12,933 nt of DNA from Actinomycetes bacterium (GTDB lineage: Bacteria > Actinomycetota > Acidimicrobiia > Acidimicrobiales > RAAP-2), in contig JAJZSX010000027.1 of NCBI GenBank assembly GCA_021849435.1, positions 1-12,933 of the forward strand, in the 5' to 3' direction. The notes under the pieces are model-generated. The model saw only the letters and a program-made list of their open reading frames with translations, was not told where the DNA came from and did no database searches. The position numbers and the translations under genes are program-made. The number at the start of each line of letters is the position of its first letter. Within the stretch, counting starts at the first letter, position 1. Shown here one piece after another: positions 1 through 5,934 of the stretch.

Positions 1-816
1 GATCGTGACACGGGCCGCGAGCTCGTCGAGCACCCAATCCCCGCGATGGTCTCGATCACGGGCTCGGTTCGGGCCGGGATGGAGGTCGCGGCGTCGGCGT
101 CACAGTCACTCAAGCGTGTGCACCTCGAGTTGGGCGGTAAGTCACCGGTCGTCGTCTTCGAGGATGCCGACCTGTCGGCCGCTGCCGAGTCGATCGCGAT
201 CGCCGGGTTCTTTAACGCCGGTCAGGACTGCACCGCCGCGTCGCGGGTCCTCGTCGCTGACAGTGTGTACGGGGACTTCGTCGATGCCTTGGCCCAGCAG
301 GCCGACGGGACCGTGGTCGGCGCCCCCGAGAACAACGACGCACTCTTCGGGCCCGTCAATAGCCGTCAACAGTTTGATCGAGTCACTGGGTTCATCGAGC
401 GCCGACCGGGCCACGCCACGACCGTCGCCGGTGGCTCGCGTATCGGTGAGGCGGGCTATTTCATTGCGCCCACGGTGATCGCCGACCTGCAACAAGACGA
501 CGAGATGATCCAAAACGAGATCTTCGGCCCGGTCATCACCGTGCAGCGTTTCAGTGATGAAAGCCAGGCGATTGAATACGCCAACGGGGTCGGCTACGCG
601 CTCGCCTCCTCGGTGTGGACGAAGGACCACGGTCGGGCCATGCGTATGACTCGCGATTTGGACTTTGGGTGCGTGTGGGTCAATGCGCACATCCCGCTCG
701 TCGCGGAGATGCCCCACGGTGGGTTCAAGCAGTCAGGCTATGGCAAGGACCTCTCGGTGTACGGCTTCGAGGACTACACGCGGATCAAGCACGTGATGCA
801 CGCCATCGGCGAGTAA
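1..816 (+). CDS. Aldehyde dehydrogenase, PatD/YdcW-like, 5' truncated by window edge
   Basis: The frame is open from base 1 and ends with TAA at 814-816, giving 271 residues. ALDH proteins are usually about 475-500 residues, so roughly the first 200, with most of the NAD-binding half, lie outside the window. Visible signatures are LELGGKSP, carrying the general-base Glu, then NAGQDC with the catalytic Cys, EIFGPV, and near the C-terminus EMPHGGFKQSGYGKD followed by YGFEDYTRIKHVM. That ending is characteristic of the gamma-aminobutyraldehyde/betaine-aldehyde group. The family oxidises an aldehyde to a carboxylic acid with NAD(P)+ in the cytosol, typically after an amine has been converted to an aminoaldehyde. 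It lies upstream of the EutQ-like cupin and an amine-type permease is in the same window, which fits amine catabolism. The exact aldehyde is inferred, not shown. A short 6-bp inverted repeat (816-829) overlaps the stop codon but has no T-run. Confidence 0.93.
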   Translation, partial: DRDTGRELVEHPIPAMVSITGSVRAGMEVAASASQSLKRVHLELGGKSPVVVFEDADLSAAAESIAIAGFFNAGQDCTAASRVLVADSVYGDFVDALAQQADGTVVGAPENNDALFGPVNSRQQFDRVTGFIERRPGHATTVAGGSRIGEAGYFIAPTVIADLQQDDEMIQNEIFGPVITVQRFSDESQAIEYANGVGYALASSVWTKDHGRAMRMTRDLDFGCVWVNAHIPLVAEMPHGGFKQSGYGKDLSVYGFEDYTRIKHVMHAIGE

Positions 817-1195
817 CGACACCTGTCGTGGTTCGCCGTACAGGGCGAGCGCCACGTCGACCTGTTCGCACCCGGTTCCCACGGGGCTGGACGATGCTCG
901 AGTCGTACCGAGCGTTGACGCGGCCATCCACTTAGCGATCGCATGACGCGAGCGAGCTCGTGGCGCCCCGACAGCCGACGCGAGCGCGAGGGACCCGGTG
1001 GAATGGCGAGAACCAGCGCGCCGCGAGGCGCAACGCATCGCACACGATGGGCAAGTGCGCGTGCGGTCGAACGCTCACCACGGGTGGTGCACAGTGGCGT
1101 CGCTGTGACGGCGCGATCAGTCGTGCTCGGCCCACACGGCGAGTGGCCAGACGACTACGCGGTTCGGCGTTCTGACGTTCGGCGTTGCGCGCAGT
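817..1195. other. Gene-poor stretch downstream of the aldehyde dehydrogenase
   Basis: I see no coding region here that looks like a real protein: the short frames on both strands are Arg/Ser/Pro-rich and lack a ribosome binding site or known motifs. No tRNA-like or rRNA-like sequence was recognised. The only structure found is a direct repeat of GTTCGGCGTT at 1162-1171 and 1177-1186 (15-bp period), just upstream of the cupin promoter region. It may be a decayed gene or plain spacer. Confidence 0.5.
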
Positions 1196-1205
1196 GTGTC
1201 GGTGG

Positions 1206-1217
1206 CACCAATTGGTG
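1206..1217. promoter_or_regulatory. Perfect palindrome CACCAATTGGTG, candidate operator upstream of cupin
   Basis: A 12-bp perfect palindrome lies 108 bp before the cupin start. Its right half overlaps the candidate -35 hexamer (TTGGTG, 1212-1217). A second palindrome with the same TTGG/CCAA core lies at 1261-1278. The position suits an operator, but no binding protein can be assigned from sequence alone. Confidence 0.4.
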
Positions 1218-1239
1218 GGCCCGAGAAATACTCTAAAAT
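1212..1239 (+). promoter_or_regulatory. Candidate promoter for the cupin gene
   Basis: TTGGTG (1212-1217) and TAAAAT (1234-1239) are separated by 16 bp, a reasonable housekeeping-type -35/-10 pair in a short AT-rich patch of an otherwise GC-rich region. Transcription would start near 1246, leaving a leader of about 80 nt before the cupin ATG. The call is by eye; other spacings are possible. Confidence 0.35.
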
Positions 1240-1260
1240 TAGGTGTATGCTCCCGTGCCG

Positions 1261-1278
1261 TGAGTTGGTTCCAACTCA
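1261..1278. promoter_or_regulatory. 8-2-8 inverted repeat TGAGTTGGTTCCAACTCA, candidate operator
   Basis: Two perfect 8-bp arms flank a 2-bp spacer. The site lies just downstream of the candidate cupin promoter and 46 bp before the start codon, where a bound repressor could block early transcription. It shares the TTGG/CCAA core with the palindrome at 1206-1217. A loop this short makes an RNA hairpin less likely than a dimeric DNA-binding site. Confidence 0.45.
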
Positions 1279-1324
1279 TAGGCGCCATGGTGGCGAGAAG
1301 TGCTTCGACAGTAGGGGGAATCCA

Positions 1325-1663
1325 ATGCTGCTTTTTACGAGTTCAACCATTCAAACCGAGCCACTCGACGTGGGTGCCGGCAAGTTCAACCTGGTGGACC
1401 TGGTTTCGCAGGCTCAAGGTGCTCCCGTCACAGCCGGCGTCGCCGAGATCTGGCCCGGTGCTCCCGTCGACTTTGAGTACGACGACGACTGCGCGGTCTG
1501 CTACATGATAGAAGGTGAAATCACGCTGACCGAGGGTGATGTATCACGGCCGTTCCTGCCGGGAGACGTGGTGTACATCCCGCAGCAGGCGGGACTCGTC
1601 GTGTTGTGGGAGACGACGTCGTACGGCAAGTTCGTCTACGTGACCTACCCGCACTGGCGCTGA
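1325..1663 (+). CDS. EutQ-like cupin-domain protein
   Basis: A single compact cupin domain of 112 residues. The ATG at 1325 is chosen because AGTAGGGGGA sits directly upstream; the same frame extends to a GTG at 1196, but that extension would cross the promoter and palindromes. Around residues 36-90 the order TAGVAEIWPG, then EGEITLTEG, then PGDVVYIPQQ resembles the cupin part of ethanolamine-utilisation protein EutQ. The two histidines and the Glu that bind metal in classical cupins are absent from motif 1 (DDDCAVCYMIEG), and the motif-2 His is missing too, so a metal-dependent dioxygenase is unlikely. EutQ proteins also lack those ligands. Its role may be substrate or intermediate binding in amine catabolism, but this is inference. 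It has its own putative promoter and is 391 bp from the next gene. Confidence 0.8.
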   Translation: MLLFTSSTIQTEPLDVGAGKFNLVDLVSQAQGAPVTAGVAEIWPGAPVDFEYDDDCAVCYMIEGEITLTEGDVSRPFLPGDVVYIPQQAGLVVLWETTSYGKFVYVTYPHWR

Positions 1664-1824
1664 CAATCCCGGTGATCAGGGTCGACCTAGGCGCACGCCA
1701 GCTCGCGCAGTTCGACCCGGGTCACGGCGCGTGACGGTGCCCACAACGGGCAGGGGGTCGCGTGGTGATGGGTAGTAGTTCGCGTGACTCGTGACGACGT
1801 CGACGCCGATGGTGCGAGGTCTCA
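1664..1824. other. Intergenic DNA after the cupin gene
   Basis: No gene was recognised. A perfect inverted repeat GTCACG-GCG-CGTGAC lies at 1721-1735, with a 3-nt loop and no T-run, so it is at best a weak terminator candidate for the cupin transcript. The sequence becomes visibly AT-richer from about 1840 onward. Confidence 0.4.
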
Positions 1825-1893
1825 GAGAGGGTCAGTTCGGTCTGCGATGACATCTGAAACTAGATGTTTTTTCTGGAGCGAACTGGCCCTCTC
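1825..1893. repeat. Nested inverted repeat (15-bp outer arms, inner hairpin)
   Basis: The outer arms GAGAGGGTCAGTTCG (1825-1839) and CGAACTGGCCCTCTC (1879-1893) pair at 14 of 15 positions. The single mismatch is A against G, at 1834 and 1886. The 39-nt interior holds its own perfect stem-loop (1850-1867). As RNA this would be a long stem capped by a smaller hairpin. It lies between the cupin stop and the promoter of the long operon. It could be a structured terminator, a small regulatory RNA or a remnant of a mobile element. I saw no target-site duplication at its ends. Confidence 0.6.
1850..1872 (+). terminator. Weak intrinsic terminator-like hairpin with T-run
   Basis: ACATCT and AGATGT form a 6-bp stem with a 6-nt loop and run directly into six T residues (1867-1872, the first being the last stem base). 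The orientation would end transcription from the cupin side before the promoter at 1971. The stem is short and AT-rich, so termination efficiency is doubtful unless the outer 15-bp stem helps. Confidence 0.35.
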
Positions 1894-1970
1894 GACTATT
1901 GCCGTGCAAATTTCCTGATAAAAGGCTAAAAACGTTTCTTGGGACGAGTTGGAAAAATCGGTGGTTTCGT

Positions 1971-2004
1971 TTGCGCTTAAACAACTGAAGTTGTATGTTT
2001 TAAC
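1971..2004 (+). promoter_or_regulatory. Promoter/operator box of the FAD-ETF operon (copy 1 of shared box)
   Basis: TTGCGC (1971-1976) and TATGTT (1994-1999) are exactly 17 bp apart, a good -35/-10 arrangement, 55 nt before the FAD-oxidoreductase ATG at 2055. The whole 34-bp segment matches 12317-12350 on the opposite strand, upstream of the permease, at 29 of 34 positions, including an unbroken GTTGTATGTTTTA core. Spacer bases shared by both copies are AAAC and ACTGA, so conservation goes beyond the two hexamers and suggests a regulator site. In this copy ACAACT-GA-AGTTGT (1981-1994) is also a perfect inverted repeat. The co-encoded GntR/FCD protein is the obvious candidate regulator (inference). 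Confidence 0.65.
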
Positions 2005-2054
2005 GATCAGGCTGCGCTTCCGCGATGGGCCTGGCGATGACGAGGGGGGTTGTA

Positions 2055-3578
2055 ATGGCTTCAACTGCGGTACACGAGGGGCTTACGGGCGCCCTGGAGG
2101 AACTGCGGCACGTACTGGGGACCGAGTACGTGCACACCGAGTACTTCCAACGCGCACTTCGTACGACGTCGGCCACACCATTTGGGCTGCACCAATGGGG
2201 TGACCTCTTGCCCGACGTCATCGTGCGGCCAGGTTCGACGAGCGAGGTCCAACAGATCGTTCGCATCGCCAATGAGTGGCGCGTTCCAATCGTGCCGCGC
2301 GGTGCGGGAGCCGGACTCGCTGACGGGGCGATGCCGCTCAAGCGGGGAATCGTGGTTGACATCAAGCGGATGCACGAAGTACTCGAAATCGACGAGGAAA
2401 ACCACACCGTGACGGTGCAGCCGGGCATCAACATGATGGAACTCAACAAGATCCTTCGCCCGCTCAACCTCTGGTTTCCCGACGACCCGGCCTCCTACCC
2501 GGTCAATGTCCTTGGTGGGCGCGTCGGCACCGGCGGATGGAGCCTCATCGGCGGCGGATACGGACACATCCCCGACAACGTGGTCTCGATGGAGGTCGTG
2601 ACTCCGACGGGCAATATCATCCGAGTGGGCGAGGGCGGAGCCCCCAAGGTTCGCAAGTCCAGCACGGGATATCGGCTGAAGGACCTCTTTATCGGGCATC
2701 AGGGCACGCTTGGCATCACCACCGAGTTGACCCTTGACCTCGCGCCGCGCCCCGAGATGGAGCTGCCCGTCTTCTTTGCGATGCGGTCGTGGGAAGACGC
2801 CCACCGCCTGACGTTGGCCTTAGGAAAGAGCGGCCTGCGCACGTTGTGCGGGGTCTTCCAGTTCGATGAGCGCAAGGTCGATTTCTTGCGTCGTGATGAC
2901 GAGGCGTGGATCCCCCTGCCGAAGTGGGTGCAGGCGGCCACCGGAGCGATCTGTTATGGAACGGCGGCCGAGGTCGAGGCCGCCAAGGCGACGATCTTCG
3001 AGATCGGGGCCGCCAACGGGGGGACGTACCTTGGCCAGGAGATGTCCGAAGGGGACTGGGCGAGTCGCCACGACCGGTACCACCTCGCGTATCACGGTCG
3101 CTCCGAGGGGCAAATCCGTCTCATGGCGTGGAGCATCGACGACTGCGCCGTTCCGTGGTCCTCGCTTCCTGTCGTGAAGCGCCGCTGGTACGAGCTCGCC
3201 GACGCGCTGGTGGCCAAGCACCCCGAACACTTCGATGTGTGGGGCATGTTCATGTACACCAATAATCCCTTCCGTCCGTGGGGTGACCATCTCACCGAGC
3301 TCGATATGGGTATCAATGAGCTCGAGATGACCGACGAGATCTGGGCCGACTGGATCGAGTTCAAGACCGAGGTCGCCCGCGTGGCGGTCCAGCACGGTGG
3401 TTCGGTGTCGGCCTGCCACGGTGGTACCCGCGAGGGCGAGGTCAACGTCTCCACCTACGAGGAGTTGGCCGGGGGCCAATTCGAACTGATGAAGCAGATC
3501 AAGCGGCTGCTCGACCCGAACAACATCATGAACCCCGGGAAGTACAACCTGGACGAAGCCTACGGAGGTGAGGCATGA
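2055..3578 (+). CDS. FAD-binding oxidoreductase, GlcD/VAO (PCMH-type FAD domain) family
   Basis: A cytosolic flavoprotein of 507 residues. ATG 2055 is chosen because CGAGGGGGG lies 5-10 nt upstream; in-frame ATGs at 2025 and 2037 lack a comparable site. The PCMH-type FAD domain covers residues about 50-232: PDVIVRPGSTSEVQQIV, the pyrophosphate loop PRGAGAGLADGA (81-92), GGRVGTGGWSLIGGGYG (154-170) and GHQGTLGITTELTLDL (214-229). The C-terminus DPNNIMNPGKY is standard for the family. The HxxGDGNxH metal motif of typical 2-hydroxyacid dehydrogenases is not visible, and the usual EHGIG reads CHGGT (454-458), with only the His kept. The substrate may therefore not be a simple 2-hydroxy acid. It overlaps the next gene by 4 nt, so the two are probably a complex like GlcD/GlcF. 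Substrate unknown; an amine-derived compound is inferred from context. Confidence 0.9.
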   Translation: MASTAVHEGLTGALEELRHVLGTEYVHTEYFQRALRTTSATPFGLHQWGDLLPDVIVRPGSTSEVQQIVRIANEWRVPIVPRGAGAGLADGAMPLKRGIVVDIKRMHEVLEIDEENHTVTVQPGINMMELNKILRPLNLWFPDDPASYPVNVLGGRVGTGGWSLIGGGYGHIPDNVVSMEVVTPTGNIIRVGEGGAPKVRKSSTGYRLKDLFIGHQGTLGITTELTLDLAPRPEMELPVFFAMRSWEDAHRLTLALGKSGLRTLCGVFQFDERKVDFLRRDDEAWIPLPKWVQAATGAICYGTAAEVEAAKATIFEIGAANGGTYLGQEMSEGDWASRHDRYHLAYHGRSEGQIRLMAWSIDDCAVPWSSLPVVKRRWYELADALVAKHPEHFDVWGMFMYTNNPFRPWGDHLTELDMGINELEMTDEIWADWIEFKTEVARVAVQHGGSVSACHGGTREGEVNVSTYEELAGGQFELMKQIKRLLDPNNIMNPGKYNLDEAYGGEA

Positions 3579-4795
3579 CTCAGCAACTCAGTACCAAGCC
3601 GGTTTACGTCGAGTTACTCAAAGCCAAGCAGGTGCCCGAAGCCATCGCGAAGGACTGCTACGCCGTCTTCGCCTGTCGTCACAAGTTCTGTCGCGAGGTC
3701 TGTCCCGTGTACCAGGACGACCGAGACGAGTCACACACCTCCTACGGCTTCCACTCGACCATTCTCGCGATGTCCAAGGGTCTTGGCGAGCTGGCTGAAG
3801 TCCGCGAGCAAGTCACGAATTGCCTCGAGTGTGGGGCGTGCGAGCTTCGTTGCCCGAACACACTCTTCGCCGGCGACTTCTATGGAGCGTCGACGACGAC
3901 GGTCGACCTCGTACGTAAGGTGCGCCGGGACCTCGTCGCCGAGGAGATCGGCTTTGAGAAGTACGAGGCGGTCATCGAAGTGATCGACCGTTACCTCGCG
4001 TACTTCGAGGGCCCCGAGGAAGACCTCACCCGGTGGGCAGAGGGGCTGAACCTCCCCTTCGCCGGCGAGACAATGCTCTTCGTCGACTACTTCAACGCCT
4101 TTGAGACGACGGTCGTGGCTCGTAACGCCGCGAAGATCCTGACGGCCGCTGGCGTCGACTACGGGATTCTTCGCCGTCCCGGTGCGACGCTCGGTGAGTT
4201 GCTCGATGTCAACCTTGAAGCGTTCGTCGAACATGGGCGCCACAACATCCGTGAACTCGTCGCGGCGGGCGCGAAGCGTGTGGTGTTGATCAATCCCCAC
4301 GACTACACCTACTTCACCCGTGACTACGTCGCCCACATCGGCGAGCTGCCCTTTGAAGTGATCTACATCACGGACTTCATCAGTGAGTTGATGGATTCGG
4401 GCGCGATCGTGTTCGACGGTGCGAACCCCCTCGCGGGCGGTGCCGTGAGCTACCACGACCCGTGCACGCTCAACAAGATGTGCGGGATCACCGAGTCGCC
4501 GCGCCGCATCATCCGGTCGCTGCCAGGCGTGAAATTCCTCGATGTGTCGCCGGTCGCGCAGTGGAGTTACTGCTGTGGCAAGGGTACTGCGAGTTTCAAG
4601 GCCATTCACCCGGACACCTCCTACCGCATCGGCGCCAAGCGACTCCAGGCCGCAGCCGACGTGGGTGCGGAGCGTCTCGTCGTCGCCTGTCCGCACTGCG
4701 AGGACCAATTGACCGATGTGCAGTCACGCAGCGGTGCCCCCGTCGCTCCCGTACACGTCTTGGCCCTCGTCGCCCAAGCGATGGGACTCTCGTGA
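3575..4795 (+). CDS. Fe-S oxidoreductase subunit (GlcF-like, CCG domains) with degenerate first CCG domain
   Basis: This 406-residue protein has its ATG overlapping the upstream stop (ATGA), so translation is coupled to the FAD protein. Cluster site 1 is unusual: C28-x5-C34-x4-C39-x3-C43-P instead of CxxCxxCxxxCP. Site 2 is canonical: C83-xx-C86-xx-C89-xxx-C93-P. The C-terminal CCG domain is complete: C297 (YHDPC), C333-C334 (CCG), C372/C375 (CPHC). The first CCG domain (residues about 165-250) is recognisable by order but has lost its ligands: Tyr172 replaces the first Cys, the CC pair is missing near 200-205, and NPHD (240-243) stands where CPHC should be. In this family the Fe-S subunit carries electrons from the flavin to an acceptor; here ETF or the downstream membrane protein is likely (inference). 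Confidence 0.88.
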   Translation: MTQQLSTKPVYVELLKAKQVPEAIAKDCYAVFACRHKFCREVCPVYQDDRDESHTSYGFHSTILAMSKGLGELAEVREQVTNCLECGACELRCPNTLFAGDFYGASTTTVDLVRKVRRDLVAEEIGFEKYEAVIEVIDRYLAYFEGPEEDLTRWAEGLNLPFAGETMLFVDYFNAFETTVVARNAAKILTAAGVDYGILRRPGATLGELLDVNLEAFVEHGRHNIRELVAAGAKRVVLINPHDYTYFTRDYVAHIGELPFEVIYITDFISELMDSGAIVFDGANPLAGGAVSYHDPCTLNKMCGITESPRRIIRSLPGVKFLDVSPVAQWSYCCGKGTASFKAIHPDTSYRIGAKRLQAAADVGAERLVVACPHCEDQLTDVQSRSGAPVAPVHVLALVAQAMGLS

Positions 4796-4834
4796 TGATG
4801 TTTGCAAGTGACCAAGTTGAAACGAGGTAAGGAC

Positions 4835-5080
4835 ATGACCGAAATCGCTTCTGAAGATGGACGGGCTCTGTTTATCGACGGTCACTGGGAGATTGAACCC
4901 AGCTTGATCGGTACGCAGATACCGCTCCCGCGCCAACGGATGAACCTAGCCGAGCGACAGCGCATCATCGAACAACGGTTGCGCTACCTCGAGTTTGTCC
5001 ACGATCACTTTGCCGACGGCATCGTGCCGCCTCCGGCGGGCGTGGCCACAGTCGAACCAGCGGTGAAAACCGTTCACTAG
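4835..5080 (+). CDS. Unknown 81-residue protein between Fe-S subunit and EtfB
   Basis: ATG 4835 is chosen for the strong site GAGGTAAGG 2 nt upstream; the frame also opens at a TTG at 4802, which has no such site. It starts 39 nt after the Fe-S gene and ends 71 nt before etfB, so it is in the same transcript. No Cys, no signal peptide and no membrane segment. Residues about 37-62 (MNLAERQRIIEQRLR and onward) should form one charged amphipathic helix, followed by a Pro-rich tail (VPPPAG). I do not recognise the family. A small accessory or assembly subunit of the FAD/Fe-S/ETF complex is a reasonable guess from position only. Confidence 0.7.
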   Translation: MTEIASEDGRALFIDGHWEIEPSLIGTQIPLPRQRMNLAERQRIIEQRLRYLEFVHDHFADGIVPPPAGVATVEPAVKTVH

Positions 5081-5151
5081 TCCAATGAAATGGATGCCGC
5101 CTGGTTGCATGGGTCGACTCGGGTGACGCCATTGTTAATGAAAGAGGAGTC

Positions 5152-5934
5152 GTGAGAATTCTCGTCACGATGAAGCATGTTCCTGATACGACCGAGGTGC
5201 GTTTTGGCGGCGACGGTGCGCTGATGCTGCGTCACGCGCCGACCAAGATCAACGATTACGACCGCAACGCGCTCGAGGCGGCAGCTTCGATCCGTGAGAG
5301 CGGTGGCACCGAGGTCATCGTCGTGTCAGTCGGCCCACCTGAAGCTGCCAAAACCCTCAAGGAGGCACTGGCCTACGGTGCGGATGCAGGAATCCTGGTA
5401 ACGGGTTCCTGGTCGGAAGCGCTCGACTCAGCGAGTGTGGCGAAGGTCCTCGCGGCCGTCATCGAGCGCGAGGGGCCCTTCGATCTCGTGTTGAGCGGTG
5501 ACGTCTCCGAGGACGGCTACGACAGCCTGGTTCCCGGTCTGCTCGCCGCTTCGCGCGGGGTTCCCTACGTTCGAGGCGTTACCTCGCTCGGGGTTATTGA
5601 GGGTGGCGTCGAGGTGATTCGAACCCTCGACGACGCCGAAGAGACCATTCGCGTCGCACTGCCCGCGGGGCTCTCGGTGACGAGGTTGGTCAATGTGCCT
5701 CGCACGATCACGACGATGCAGGTGATGAAGGTGCCAATGAGCCGGGTCCGCACCGTGAGTGTCGCCGACCTCGGGATCGACGAGGGCACGCTTGCTCTCG
5801 ACGCCCGGCCTGTTCAACTGCTCGGCGTTCGTCCCGCGTCGAATGAACGACGCAATGAGTTGCTCGAGGGTGAGCCTGACGAGGTGGTGGCCGCTCTGGT
5901 GTCTCGACTGAGTGAATTGGGGGTGCTCGCATGA
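5152..5934 (+). CDS. etfB: Electron transfer flavoprotein beta subunit
   Basis: The product has 260 residues, normal for EtfB. The GTG at 5152 follows AAAGAGGAG at 5141-5149. Family features are the N-terminal strand MRILVTMKHVPDTTEVRF, the INDYDRNALEAA segment (about 36-47), KEALAYGADAGILV (about 70-83), SEDGYDSLVPGLLA (about 121-134) and LPAGLSVTRLVNVPR followed by the MKV segment, which corresponds to the EtfB signature region. With EtfA it forms a soluble heterodimer that takes electrons from dehydrogenases at a bound FAD. Whether it is a simple ETF or a bifurcating type that binds NAD(H) cannot be decided by eye. The stop overlaps etfA by 4 nt. Confidence 0.95.
   Translation: MRILVTMKHVPDTTEVRFGGDGALMLRHAPTKINDYDRNALEAAASIRESGGTEVIVVSVGPPEAAKTLKEALAYGADAGILVTGSWSEALDSASVAKVLAAVIEREGPFDLVLSGDVSEDGYDSLVPGLLAASRGVPYVRGVTSLGVIEGGVEVIRTLDDAEETIRVALPAGLSVTRLVNVPRTITTMQVMKVPMSRVRTVSVADLGIDEGTLALDARPVQLLGVRPASNERRNELLEGEPDEVVAALVSRLSELGVLA

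Noticed and set aside
142..717. Minus-strand open frame of 191 codons
   Set aside because: Antisense to the aldehyde dehydrogenase, no recognisable motif, same GC-bias explanation.
960..1175. Short plus-strand frame containing CACG and RRCD, reminiscent of a zinc ribbon
   Set aside because: The cysteine spacing does not form a complete zinc site, the flanks are Arg-rich low-quality sequence, and there is no convincing ribosome binding site.
1162..1186. Two copies of GTTCGGCGTT as a possible CRISPR or iteron array
   Set aside because: Only two 10-bp units with 5 bp between; too short and too few for either.
817..1195. Search for tRNA or other stable RNA genes in the gene-poor stretch
   Set aside because: No cloverleaf-like arm set, TpsiC-type GGTTCGA segment or terminal CCA context was found.
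1196..1324. N-terminal extension of the cupin from a GTG at 1196
   Set aside because: It would place the promoter hexamers and both palindromes inside the coding region; the ATG at 1325 has a strong ribosome binding site and gives a normal-sized cupin.
2025..2054. Earlier ATG starts for the FAD oxidoreductase
   Set aside because: No ribosome binding site at proper distance; the purine run at 2041-2050 serves the ATG at 2055.
1822..2064. Minus-strand 80-residue open frame with a fairly protein-like C-terminal half
   Set aside because: It runs across the promoter box, the nested inverted repeat and the ribosome binding site of the FAD gene, has no good ribosome binding site of its own, and its start lies inside the FAD gene. 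The composition reflects the AT-rich promoter region.
3731..4708. Long minus-strand open frame of 325 codons
   Set aside because: It is entirely antisense to the Fe-S subunit, whose cluster motifs are unmistakable. Such frames arise from third-position GC bias.
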